A DNA stretch of 64,000 bases from Isoalcanivorax pacificus W11-5 (GCF_000299335.2 NZ_CP004387.1:496001-560000), one strand, 5' to 3'. Numbered from the stretch's first letter, positions 53,149-61,224 are shown. Notes: a model not told the origin generated them from the sequence alone. Made by a program: numbers and translations.

Positions 53149-55847
53149 AATTTTTCACCATTTACGTACGGACGGAACCAACTGACCTGATTCTTCAAGC
53201 GATCGGCAAAGACGGCGCGGTTGTCTGTATCGAGTCCTTTAAATTTTCCAATTGCTCCACTGACAAATGAGCCCGCATCGTCTTCATTCATGCAGAATCC
53301 GATGCGCATTTCAAAGAAGCTCAGAAGGTCTTTGCATGATGAATTGCAGCGCTTCCAGTTATCCGCAAAGGCGATCACAAATGTCCCATGCAGGGGGCCA
53401 TCCTCCAGGATTTTCTTTATGCTCTCTTGTGGTGAGGGCGGCTCATCTTTCTTCACCGGTCGAAAGCTCGCCGGTCCGGAGTGGAATTCCTTTGTAGAAT
53501 CCAGGCCGTCTATGATCAGGATTCTTTTGGATTTGTGTAATTCGTCGGGGATGTCGGTAAGGTTTAGCGAGGTAACACACTCGTGTTTTGAAACGGGTCT
53601 TTTCCCGGAGCCATCGAGATATTTTGAAGCACCAGCCGATACAATGGAGCGCCCGTTAAAGTAGATGATTTCATCGATGCCATTCTGAGCATCCAAGCTT
53701 TGAAGGATGGAGGCGAGCAGACCGTCGTGGATTGCATCGTTATAGCCGGATATCAGTAAATTCGATGACGGTCGGTTAACCAGTGTCAGTGAGAGCGGCT
53801 CAGCTTCAAAACTCAAACGCTCACCAAGGTGCAGTTGCACCGCCTCATGGCTTTTTGAGTTGAACCAATCAGCAGCAGGCATTTCCGGCAGACGCGAACC
53901 GTTGAATATTCTTGTTGAGCCGCAGTAACCACGCTGGTCTGCGATCTGAGTAATCTTGTTAATGTGATCCTTGCACAGCCCACGATCGGCAAATGGAATC
54001 AGAAACCGTTGATTTGCCGATTTTGCCCCGTTGGAATTGTTAATGATCCCCTCCGGAGGGCTGCTCAATTTGGAAGCCTCCCAGTTGCTATTGCCAAGAA
54101 TCATCGCGGAATCTTCCTCGCTGCAGGCAAGGGCAATCCGGCAGCCGATCTGGCTTATCAGCTGGCCCATTGAAAGAGACTGGATTCCTTTCAGTGTCTG
54201 GGTGGCCAGCAGCACATGTATGCCGTAGGCCCGTCCTTGCCTCAGCAGCTGGTTCAACATTTTCTCTGCGGGTTCGGCCACTTGCCGCCCCTCAGAAAAC
54301 AGGATCTGAAACTCATCGATAATCAGCAGGACACGCGGGAGCTCGGCTGCTGAAGATTCCCTGTATTCATAAAAATCGCGGACAGACCGGCTTTTGAACT
54401 CCTGAGCCCGTTTTTCAAGCTCCTCGGTCAAATGCGCCAGAACAGTTACCCCGTATTCAGGGTCACTCTCTGTTGCCACCAGTTTTGCCTGAGGAAGCGG
54501 AGGGGAAGCATAAACACTGAATTCCGTACCCTGCTTGTAATCCAGCAGGTAGATATTCAACTCCGAGGGTGAATAGGTGTGGCAGAGGCTATGAATCAGA
54601 ACATGGAGTAAATTTGATTTTCCGGAGCCTGAACGCCCCGCCAGAAGAACATGGTGCTCTGTATTCACCCCGCCGATAGAGAAAGGAACGATCTCGCCTT
54701 CCGAAGTCCAGCCGATCGGCACCTGTACACCCTGAACAGCGTCGTGACCCCAGTAGTCCGAATTGCACCAGAGGTCAGTCAGACTCTTGCTGAATTTCGC
54801 GCTCTGTTCATATCGGTCCGATATGGATGCCAGAAAGTCGGTCAGCTCAGAACGTCCGGGCCAGAACTCCTGTTCCTCCACAACACTGATTTCAGAGACA
54901 TGCTTGGTCAGTATCTCTGCCGGAACAATGGAATCCATTCTCTTGGAATATTTGTCTATCGCGGTGCGCAGCCCCGTAAACTTGCGGTCCTCCAACCGAC
55001 TTTCATCAATGGTCAACACCGGAAGCACGCCGCAGGCAGGTCCATGTTCCAGAAGGCGGCCAAGGTACCAGAGGCTTTTGTCCGTCAACTGTTCCGGCAC
55101 TCCGAAAATGAGCAACAGTTTATATGGTATGGGATTGCTGCTGTTTGCCTCGTTGTAGGCAGACCAGCTCTTGATCTCTCCCTTGAATTTATTCTGAAGC
55201 AGATCCTCAACATAGTCCGTTAACCGGGCCAGGGCATTTTCCAGTTCGTCCGACCGGGTCAGCAATCGCTGCTGGGGAAAGAGCCGTTTTACTTTCAACA
55301 GAGAAAGGAACGGGTCCAGAGACGTGCCCAGTCTCAGCGGATCTGCAGCGGTAATTTCAACATTGCCGACCGGCATGCAGTGCATCAGCCGAAGCATCAG
55401 CTGGTGAATTAACCGGTGTCCTGTAGTCTGGTCAGGCAGCCAGAGCGATTTCTTAAAAGGGAAAGGGATCAGCCGTGGGATATAACCTTTCCAGTTCTGA
55501 TAGGTAAGATACATGCGCCCGAATGCCAGGGCGTCAGGGAAACGCGTGCCCGTGTTGATATTTTCGACTGTTAAATCATTCAGATGCGGCTGGCGCTGGC
55601 GGACCTTTTTGCATAGTTCATCAAGATGTTTCAGGGCCGAAACCCATTCCTTCTCAAACTCCTGATTGACAGTGGCAAGCCGCTGTTTTCTGGTGTTGTA
55701 AGCTTCCGTTTTGAGTTTTTCGCCCGGGTAGTCTTTCTCAATGCGGTCAACCTTTTGAGCCCTTTGAGCAACGGCATGATTCAATGCACCAACTGCATCG
55801 AACAGACGTTTAAGCATGGACTCCCTGTTATTCCGACTCTTACTCAT
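53145..55847 (-). CDS. Soluble FtsK/SpoIIIE-type ATPase with three ATPase modules
   Basis: A 900-residue protein. The central module is intact FtsK/HerA type: Walker A AGRSGSGKSN (403-412), YLLDYKQGTEF, Walker B VLLIIDEFQIL (506-516), LLATQTLKGI. A degenerate module precedes it (residues about 130-330; YKLLLIFGVPEQL and LLEHGPACGVLPVL without a P-loop) and another follows (about 680-890; SNLLISGYNDAIHDG and RILIIDGLD). This three-module plan is that of EccC/EssC of type VII secretion, but there is no transmembrane segment. With the WXG100-like gene nearby, it may be a pump or translocase repurposed inside the cell. Overlaps are 8 bases upstream and 4 downstream. Confidence 0.9.
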   Translation of the reverse strand: MSKSRNNRESMLKRLFDAVGALNHAVAQRAQKVDRIEKDYPGEKLKTEAYNTRKQRLATVNQEFEKEWVSALKHLDELCKKVRQRQPHLNDLTVENINTGTRFPDALAFGRMYLTYQNWKGYIPRLIPFPFKKSLWLPDQTTGHRLIHQLMLRLMHCMPVGNVEITAADPLRLGTSLDPFLSLLKVKRLFPQQRLLTRSDELENALARLTDYVEDLLQNKFKGEIKSWSAYNEANSSNPIPYKLLLIFGVPEQLTDKSLWYLGRLLEHGPACGVLPVLTIDESRLEDRKFTGLRTAIDKYSKRMDSIVPAEILTKHVSEISVVEEQEFWPGRSELTDFLASISDRYEQSAKFSKSLTDLWCNSDYWGHDAVQGVQVPIGWTSEGEIVPFSIGGVNTEHHVLLAGRSGSGKSNLLHVLIHSLCHTYSPSELNIYLLDYKQGTEFSVYASPPLPQAKLVATESDPEYGVTVLAHLTEELEKRAQEFKSRSVRDFYEYRESSAAELPRVLLIIDEFQILFSEGRQVAEPAEKMLNQLLRQGRAYGIHVLLATQTLKGIQSLSMGQLISQIGCRIALACSEEDSAMILGNSNWEASKLSSPPEGIINNSNGAKSANQRFLIPFADRGLCKDHINKITQIADQRGYCGSTRIFNGSRLPEMPAADWFNSKSHEAVQLHLGERLSFEAEPLSLTLVNRPSSNLLISGYNDAIHDGLLASILQSLDAQNGIDEIIYFNGRSIVSAGASKYLDGSGKRPVSKHECVTSLNLTDIPDELHKSKRILIIDGLDSTKEFHSGPASFRPVKKDEPPSPQESIKKILEDGPLHGTFVIAFADNWKRCNSSCKDLLSFFEMRIGFCMNEDDAGSFVSGAIGKFKGLDTDNRAVFADRLKNQVSWFRPYVNGEKL

Positions 55848-56061
55848 GAGCCATGCTTCCTATCGATTGCAGTTCACCTGTTAGCTGATCAATCTCGGCG
55901 GCTCGGGTCTGAAACAATTCTCCCATTTGCTGAAGGCCGGAGATGTCCTGCAAAATGGGCTCGAAAACGTCTGAGACAATAGACTGGCCAAACTCGTCTC
56001 TGACTGTATCGGAAAATTTGCCCATCTGCTGTGAAGTCACATTAAAAAGATCATCAAACAT
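55840..56061 (-). CDS. Small helical protein (73 residues)
   Basis: A short protein from the ATG at 56061, which has GAGGAGG five to six bases ahead and sits in an 8-base overlap (ATGTTTGA) with the previous gene. The sequence (MFDDLFNVTSQQMGKFSDTV, then helical QMGELFQTRAAEIDQLTGEL) suggests a helical hairpin. It could be a second, divergent WXG100-like partner of the FtsK-type ATPase whose start it overlaps, but no WXG is present. Function unknown. Confidence 0.7.
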   Translation of the reverse strand: MFDDLFNVTSQQMGKFSDTVRDEFGQSIVSDVFEPILQDISGLQQMGELFQTRAAEIDQLTGELQSIGSMAHE

Positions 56062-56431
56062 TGGTATCCTCCTCTTCAAACGGTAGCTGGAGGACGACAC
56101 TATCAGTCTTTAATGCCTGCTCAACAACACCTGTAACGTCCGCAAACGATTCAGCCACATCGGCTGCAATAACCGTTTCGAGTTGCGGCTTGGCCATAAT
56201 GTAGTCGGACTTGAAATCGTCATCAGAGCATCTGACCTTTTCAATCAGCTTATGCCAGTATTCTTCCGACAAGGACAGGGAATACTCGCTACCTGTTAGC
56301 GAGATCAGTTCTTCTGTGAGCTGGTCAACAGAACTCATCTCACCTGCCTCCATCGCGTTCTGGAGCTTTGAGGAAAGATCCTGGGCCTTGCTGGTGTGTT
56401 CACTTGGTATCAGAGCAATTTTAATTTTCAT
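56054..56431 (-). CDS. Island protein of 125 residues, unknown
   Basis: A 125-residue acidic protein beginning MKIKIALIPSEHTSKAQDLS, with a short strand, two to three helices and an acidic end (PFEEEDTNV). I do not recognise the family. It overlaps the coiled-coil nuclease gene by 11 bases and the small helical gene by 8. The position between nuclease and FtsK-type genes makes an adaptor, chaperone or immunity role plausible. Confidence 0.65.
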   Translation of the reverse strand: MKIKIALIPSEHTSKAQDLSSKLQNAMEAGEMSSVDQLTEELISLTGSEYSLSLSEEYWHKLIEKVRCSDDDFKSDYIMAKPQLETVIAADVAESFADVTGVVEQALKTDSVVLQLPFEEEDTNV

Positions 56432-57749
56432 GAGTTACTCCGTTATTTGCATTAGAACCGGTCACCATGTCCCAGCAGGCTTTGTCGATCTCGTCTTTTG
56501 TCGGGAGCATGCCTATTAATGGCGATCCGGCACTCCGAAGGGCTTCACGCAGCTCTTCTTCCTGTTCTGGAGTTAAATCCTTGATGTCGCGTGAACATAC
56601 CGTCATCGACGCATTGGCTTCCTGATGTCCACCGGACTGGAATACCATGTGGTCTTTCTGAGAATAGAGATACGAAGCCCGGCCGCATTTCACTTCAATG
56701 GCGATGGAGCCTCCGGCCGGAGCACTCATACCTTCACCACGACCGAGAATAACCGGCACTTTGAGATCTTCGATGATCAGGTCGGTTTTGGTGAATCTGC
56801 CGTCCTCAAATGTGGTCCGGGCCTGCGTGTCCGCTTTATGTCCGAGGGGACTCAGCGCCTGTTCCACAATTTTTTCGCCACAATAGCCGCTCAGATTTCG
56901 GCGGATCTTAAGCTGAACCGCATGCCTTTCAGCAGGACCGTTGGCGGCTTCGAGCTGGCTTCTGTAGTCGGCAATCTTGGCTCTGAATGCCGGGTCACGA
57001 TCGGCGAGATATTCAAAATAGTAGCGCTGCTGTTCAACGGATAGATTCAGCCGTGAATGCAGCTCTTTTGGCGTAACCGGTTTATTGGGGTCCGGAGTCC
57101 ATTTCAACCATGAATAAAATTCTGCTGCTTGCGGGTGCGTATCGAGGTAGGCGTTGAGAGCTGCCTTGGCGCTTTCCAGTCGGGCTTTTCCTGTTTCAAG
57201 GTGAGCCGCAGCACTGGCAAGCCGGGCTGCACACTCCGTTTGAACTGTTTCCGCCAGCTGCGTTGCCATATCAAGACACTGCCGGGCCATTTCATTTCGC
57301 TGCTCCATCTGCATGCGATGGTCTTTTGCCGCTTCCAAAGCTTCCTCAGAAGCCGCAACAACAGATTCCGCTTCGGCGACCGAAGATTCTGCGGCGGCTA
57401 CATCGGCCTCTTCAGATGAACAGTTGGGCGGTTCATAGTTGCCGTCCTCATCATAGTTGCCACTCGCTTCGCAGGCGGAAAGAGATGAACAAGCGGAACT
57501 CAACTGCTCATTGGCTGAAGCAAGCTGCTCATTAGCCTGTTGCAGCTGCTGCCCGGCCTCCATTTCAGCTTCCATCGCAGCATCCAGCAGTTGAGCGCTG
57601 TTGTCGGCCTCCTGCTGTGCTTCGGCCAACTTGGCTTCAGCCGCAGCAATCTGGGCCTGACAGGCGCTCTCCATGGAGTCATAGGCCGACTGAAGTCCGG
57701 CAATTGCCTCCTCGAGATTCTCAACTTGTCCAACGGATACGTACGCCAT
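56421..57749 (-). CDS. Coiled-coil protein with C-terminal PD-(D/E)XK-like nuclease
   Basis: A 442-residue protein. Residues 1-200 are Ala/Glu/Gln-rich helices forming long coiled coils, broken near 92-115 by a Cys/Asn/Pro-rich loop. The C-terminal part (about 285-400) has a nuclease-like layout: YCGEKIVEQAL with a Glu, FTKTDLIIED with Asp323, and GGSIAIEVKCG with Glu352 and Lys354. The plan of helical presentation region plus nuclease tip recalls polymorphic toxins of WXG/LXG loci. It directly follows the WXG100-like gene (8-base gap). Confidence 0.8.
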   Translation of the reverse strand: MAYVSVGQVENLEEAIAGLQSAYDSMESACQAQIAAAEAKLAEAQQEADNSAQLLDAAMEAEMEAGQQLQQANEQLASANEQLSSACSSLSACEASGNYDEDGNYEPPNCSSEEADVAAAESSVAEAESVVAASEEALEAAKDHRMQMEQRNEMARQCLDMATQLAETVQTECAARLASAAAHLETGKARLESAKAALNAYLDTHPQAAEFYSWLKWTPDPNKPVTPKELHSRLNLSVEQQRYYFEYLADRDPAFRAKIADYRSQLEAANGPAERHAVQLKIRRNLSGYCGEKIVEQALSPLGHKADTQARTTFEDGRFTKTDLIIEDLKVPVILGRGEGMSAPAGGSIAIEVKCGRASYLYSQKDHMVFQSGGHQEANASMTVCSRDIKDLTPEQEEELREALRSAGSPLIGMLPTKDEIDKACWDMVTGSNANNGVTHEN

Positions 57750-57757
57750 TCCCCACC

Positions 57758-58027
57758 TTAACTCTGTAAATAATCTCTTAAACGTGAAGCCAGAGCGTGA
57801 AGATAAGGGACCTGTTCCGATGCGTTCGCCTCAAAATGAGACAGCTGCTGCACCAGCGCGTTATAGTCCTCTTCAAAACTCGCTCGCTTTTCATCCTGCC
57901 AGGTATCCCCAAGGGCACCAAAGCTATGATTCAAAACGTTAACCGCTCCATTCAACGTGTCGATGAACTGCGTCAGAGACTGCGCGAAACGGTCAAGTTC
58001 ATCAGGGTCGCCAATTGCCTGTGGCAT
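57758..58027 (-). CDS. WXG100-like small protein
   Basis: An 89-residue helical hairpin: a helix (DELDRFAQSLTQFIDTLNGA), a turn with DTWQDEKRASFEEDY in which W-x-D stands for the WXG turn, then a second helix. This matches the WXG100/YukE pattern of type VII substrates and partners. It lies second in the operon, 21 bases after the TerY-like gene. No other type VII membrane component is in the window. Confidence 0.82.
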   Translation of the reverse strand: MPQAIGDPDELDRFAQSLTQFIDTLNGAVNVLNHSFGALGDTWQDEKRASFEEDYNALVQQLSHFEANASEQVPYLHALASRLRDYLQS

Positions 58028-58048
58028 GATTTACCTCCAAATTTTTGT

Positions 58049-58759
58049 TTACCAGTAACCTTCATCGTCGGACGGAGCGGTTGTATTCCCGGCTGTGGCC
58101 GACTTGACACTGCCACCGTCCAGTTTGATCTCCGACGGGGCCGGTACCACGTTGGGGTTCTTGGACTGAGTACGCATGGTCACCGACATGGTCACTCGCT
58201 GGAAAAACTCATGCAGCTGCCCGGCGTTTTCCGCATAGAAAAGGTCATGGGGCGTGCCCTCGATAAAACGCTTCAGAACCGTCTCATCCGCATCACGTCC
58301 GATAGCCATTGCCATGCGGTCACATTTGGAAGAGCGTCCTTCGGAAATAAAGTCCTCCAGCGGCCTTTCCCAGCTGTCATTAGGCTGCCCGTCTGAAACA
58401 AGAACGATCGTCGGCCGGTAGGCACGGGACGGAGTGGTCTCCTTGTCCTCAATCATGGCCTTGGCCATCTTGAGGGCGGTTCCCATCGGGGTCATGCCGT
58501 TAGCCTGCAGACCTTGCCACTGCACCTGAGAAGCCTTGGTGTAGGGAACATGCAGTTCCACTTGGTTGCCGAAAGTGATGACGGAAACAAGAATCTCAGT
58601 CTCCATCTTTTCTTCCTGCGCAAAGGTATCCAGCATATCCTCGACGGCTTTGTTAAGGTTCTCGATTTTATCTCCGGACATACTGGAGCTGACATCCAGA
58701 AGCAGAACAACGGGAAGCGGTTTGGCGGTCGGGGTGGTGAATTCTTTAGGGTTGAACAT
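58049..58759 (-). CDS. TerY-like VWA protein 1
   Basis: First gene of the island operon, 236 residues. A complete MIDAS: LLLDVSSSMSG (DxSxS), GMTPMGTAL (Thr) and LVSDGQPNDSW (Asp). TerY signatures such as EKMETEILVSVITFGNQVE and MAIGRDADETVLKRF are clear. The C-terminal 45 residues are flexible. TerY-like VWAs bind or scaffold phosphorylated partners. Its start is preceded by CAGGACG and the 219-base region that must hold the operon promoter. Confidence 0.93.
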   Translation of the reverse strand: MFNPKEFTTPTAKPLPVVLLLDVSSSMSGDKIENLNKAVEDMLDTFAQEEKMETEILVSVITFGNQVELHVPYTKASQVQWQGLQANGMTPMGTALKMAKAMIEDKETTPSRAYRPTIVLVSDGQPNDSWERPLEDFISEGRSSKCDRMAMAIGRDADETVLKRFIEGTPHDLFYAENAGQLHEFFQRVTMSVTMRTQSKNPNVVPAPSEIKLDGGSVKSATAGNTTAPSDDEGYW

Positions 58760-58978
58760 GGATAATCGTCCTGTTATTTTTCGTTTGGATTCTGGATAAG
58801 TGCAGGTATAACTGTTTTTTCGGTAGAGAGAGAAGCAAGCTGTCGATGATATGGTGATAGGGGATGCACTGTTGTGGGAGACGCGCTGGGTGCCTATGAT
58901 TTAGAATGCTAACCCTACTTAGTAAAGGCCGTTGCTTGCTGGTATTCAAAGATGAGGCGCGATGTCTTGTATATCGCA
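58760..58978 (-). promoter_or_regulatory. Probable promoter region of the island operon
   Basis: An AT-rich gap between the WYL gene and the operon. On the minus strand TTGAAT and TTTACT are 17 bases apart (about 58948-58920), a candidate promoter that would leave a leader of about 150 bases. A weak inverted repeat GCGAT/ATCGC (58959-58977) lies upstream of it. Confidence 0.45.
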
Positions 58979-59992
58979 TTAGTAAAGCATCACCATTCCT
59001 GTGGATTTAGACTTCAGATCCTCAGCCCACTCCTTTGGTTTATGCACTTTAATCTGACAGTTCAACCCAAATATCCACCACAACGTCTCCTGATCCTTCG
59101 GCACAGTCGCACACAGTCGCTGCCAGTCCGTATCAGGCTGTGCCTCAAGTCGCTGATCGCCAGACAGCGGCGTCTCACTCAGCAGCCACGCCACTTGCGG
59201 GCTAACATCCGCCACCAACTCTGTGGTTTCAGCGTTACCCTGGTGCCAACCAAATACACCGGACTCAATATAGGCATCAATATCAAAGCCCGCAGTTTCC
59301 CCGCACGACGCATCCAACACATCACACTGACCAATCCGGTGCAAAGCAAAGTGCCGCAGATCGCTATAACCCTCTACGGTCGCAACCAGATAGGTGATAC
59401 TGTGCCGGCTGACCAACCCCAATGGATTCAGGGTCAGCGTTTTCTGCTCCCCTTTGCTCCGGCTGGTGTAATCCACCGCCAGCTTTTTCTGCTCCATCAA
59501 CGCGATGGAAACATTCTCCCAGACGCCCGGCTTCAGCGGGGCGGGAATGAGCGTCTTGCCGGGTGGCAATGCACGAACACGCTTGGCCCAGTGCGCCAGG
59601 CTGTTGGTGCCGAGCGACTCAAGATAACGCTTCGCCTCCTGAAACCGTGGCGCCATCTGATCCAATACGGTCTGCGGCAGCAACCCGGTCAGGTACTGTT
59701 CCACCAGATACAATGCCAGCGCGCCGGGCGGGTTCTCGGCGATCAGCGGGTCGTCTTTGGGGCTGCCTGGCATGCGATACCAGCGGTAGGGCGGTGTCTC
59801 GTCGTCGCAACCTATCGGGAAATGGGGTGACAGCTTGCCAGCGAGGTCCCGTTGCAGAGTGCGTTCGCTGATATTGAACCCGCGCTCGCGCAATTTCTCG
59901 TGCAGTGTCGAGGTGGCGACGCGCTGCGGATAATGCGGGATCAATGAATAAAGCACTAACAACCGGGCAAGCGGATCCTTGGGATCAGACAT
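58979..59992 (-). CDS. WYL-domain transcriptional regulator
   Basis: A 337-residue regulator. The N-terminus is a winged helix (ARLLVLYSLIPHYPQRVATS, LRERGFNISERTLQRDL). The WYL-type domain follows at about 175-260: VDYTSRSKGEQKTLTLNPLG, SITYLVATVEGYSDLRHFALHRI; the C-terminal extension is also standard. WYL regulators (BrxR, CapW kinds) repress phage-defence operons and can respond to ligand or DNA damage. It lies 219 bases upstream of the island operon, same strand, with host-like composition, so it is the prime candidate for its control. Confidence 0.9.
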   Translation of the reverse strand: MSDPKDPLARLLVLYSLIPHYPQRVATSTLHEKLRERGFNISERTLQRDLAGKLSPHFPIGCDDETPPYRWYRMPGSPKDDPLIAENPPGALALYLVEQYLTGLLPQTVLDQMAPRFQEAKRYLESLGTNSLAHWAKRVRALPPGKTLIPAPLKPGVWENVSIALMEQKKLAVDYTSRSKGEQKTLTLNPLGLVSRHSITYLVATVEGYSDLRHFALHRIGQCDVLDASCGETAGFDIDAYIESGVFGWHQGNAETTELVADVSPQVAWLLSETPLSGDQRLEAQPDTDWQRLCATVPKDQETLWWIFGLNCQIKVHKPKEWAEDLKSKSTGMVMLY

Positions 59993-60391
59993 CGTTTACT
60001 GTCCATGTTTTTTTAGGAAATCCGGCTCCCTCCTCCCCCGATTTGGGATGCCGGTCACGATTCTAGCCGCAAAATGACACGGTGGGCCATTGCGTTGCCG
60101 CATTTATAACGGTGTGGTGCGACAGATTGTGTCGCAGGGCGTGTTTGCGCCCTGAGGCGTGCCCCACACGTTGCTTACATGGATAAATCTGGAGAAAGGC
60201 AACATTTCAGAAAAGCTTCTTCGAATGAGGCCGGGCTTCATTGATGGAAGTGTGTCGGGGTGAGAGAGCGGTGGCTTTTGGGCGGGAATTGATAGCCAAA
60301 GCAGTGATGTCAAAATGAAATCATATCGATCAATACCTGATCCTGTTTGCTGTAGGAGAGTTAGCCGCCGGGCAGTGGCCGAAGGACGCCA
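59993..60391. other. Gene-free stretch between the WYL gene and vapC
   Basis: About 400 bases. It holds the palindromic operator candidate, then a short hairpin AGGGCG/CGCCCT (60136-60153), and no convincing gene; the short minus-strand frame at 60104-60313 lacks a ribosome-binding site and protein-like composition. Confidence 0.5.
60119..60138. promoter_or_regulatory. Palindromic operator candidate upstream of the WYL gene
   Basis: TGCGACA, a five-base spacer GATTG, TGTCGCA (60118-60136) is a perfect 7-bp inverted repeat. On the minus strand a TATAAA -10-like box follows about 18 bases later (60110-60105), so the palindrome covers its -35 region. A second copy with one change is at 33179-33198. 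Autorepression by the WYL protein would fit. Confidence 0.55.
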
Positions 60392-60790
60392 TCAGGCCCA
60401 GTTTTCGACTCGCAATCCTGATACGCGGCTGAATTCACTGACGTTATTGGTGATGACGATGAGCCCGGCGGAACGGGCGTGGCCAGCAATCATCTGGTCG
60501 TACGGGCCTATGTTTTTTCCTGAGAGTCTCAGCTCGTTGCGGATCTGGCCGGTATGCGCGGCCGCTTCGGTGTCGTAGTCAAAAACATCCAGGCGGGCGG
60601 CAAACTGTTCGATTTCTGCGATATTGCGGCCAGGGTTATTGGACTTTTCCGCGCCGAAATAGAGTTCCATCATCGTCACGGAAGACACGCACATTTGGCC
60701 ATCGTGAGCAATGAAGCGGCCCCGAACGTGGCGAGGACGGTTGTTCAGGGTGTAGATCACGATGTTGGTATCCAGCATATACCGGATCAT
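60392..60790 (-). CDS. vapC: VapC ribonuclease toxin (PIN domain)
   Basis: A 132-residue PIN-domain endoribonuclease beginning MIRYMLDTNIVIYTLNNRP, with the first catalytic Asp in LDTN, a Glu in MMELYFGAEKS, and Asp residues in NIGPYDQMIAGHA and VITNNVSEFSRV near the end. All four acidic positions appear present. It overlaps vapB by four bases (ATGA). Confidence 0.93.
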   Translation of the reverse strand: MIRYMLDTNIVIYTLNNRPRHVRGRFIAHDGQMCVSSVTMMELYFGAEKSNNPGRNIAEIEQFAARLDVFDYDTEAAAHTGQIRNELRLSGKNIGPYDQMIAGHARSAGLIVITNNVSEFSRVSGLRVENWA

Positions 60791-61023
60791 TCCAGCGCAT
60801 CCCGTTCCTGATCATCCGGCTGTTCCCGCTCGGCCATGAAATCATCCGTGACACGGGCATCCCGGTCGAACCACGTAGCCCAGCCCTGTCCGGCCGGTAC
60901 GATGATGCGCGTATTGCCGACGCGAATAATGTCCACCTCCTGGACATCCAGTGAAAAGTCCAGTGCCTTGGGCAATCGAATGGCCCGACTTTGATTGTTC
61001 TTGAAGATACGCACGCGTTCCAT
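60787..61023 (-). CDS. vapB: VapB antitoxin
   Basis: A 78-residue AbrB/SpoVT-type antitoxin: MERVRIFKNNQSRAIRLPKA forms the swapped-hairpin DNA-binding domain, and the C-terminal tail (TDDFMAEREQPDDQERDALE) inhibits the toxin. The start is ATG at 61023 with an AGAGG site; earlier in-frame ATGs lie inside the operator. It is preceded by two copies of an operator palindrome. Confidence 0.92.
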   Translation of the reverse strand: MERVRIFKNNQSRAIRLPKALDFSLDVQEVDIIRVGNTRIIVPAGQGWATWFDRDARVTDDFMAEREQPDDQERDALE

Positions 61024-61044
61024 GGTTTGGCCTCTGCAAGAGCT

Positions 61045-61106
61045 TGTATATGTTTTGAGCATATACATTGTTGGTGTGGCGTCCTCCATATGTCAATAGC
61101 ATATAC
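61045..61106 (-). promoter_or_regulatory. Duplicated VapBC operator
   Basis: TGTATATG, seven bases, CATATACA at 61045-61067 is a perfect 8-bp inverted repeat. A second copy with ATATG, seven bases, CATATAC lies at 61088-61106. The centres are 40 bases apart, about four helical turns, so two VapBC complexes could bind the same face. Both lie just before vapB. Confidence 0.75.
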
Positions 61107-61224
61107 ATCATCGTTGATGCCCGCTCTCCGCCTGAAAGCGGCCTGTGAGGGCAGGCGCTGTGTCTGATACGCCGGGCTTCTTAACGGAGAGGGGGGGGGC
61201 GTATGGGCGGCCCCAGTTTGCAGG

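Noticed and set aside
53145-58027. A true type VII secretion system
   Set aside because: Only the ATPase and WXG100-like parts are present; no membrane component is encoded and the ATPase lacks a membrane segment.
36422-58759. CRISPR-Cas type III locus
   Set aside because: Prompted by the CARF nuclease, but there is no repeat-spacer array, Cas10, Cas6 or Csm/Cmr gene in the window.
33179-60138. Integration (att) direct repeats flanking the island
   Set aside because: The two 20-base copies are palindromic and each lies before a gene, no integrase or tRNA is near, and the PKD gene inside has host composition. Operator is the better reading, though not proven.
60104-60313. Small minus-strand frame (69 codons)
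   Set aside because: No ribosome-binding site, composition not protein-like, and it runs through the palindromic operator.
61191-61199. Run of nine G as a phase-variation tract
   Set aside because: It is in non-coding DNA downstream of hemL and not in a promoter I can recognise.
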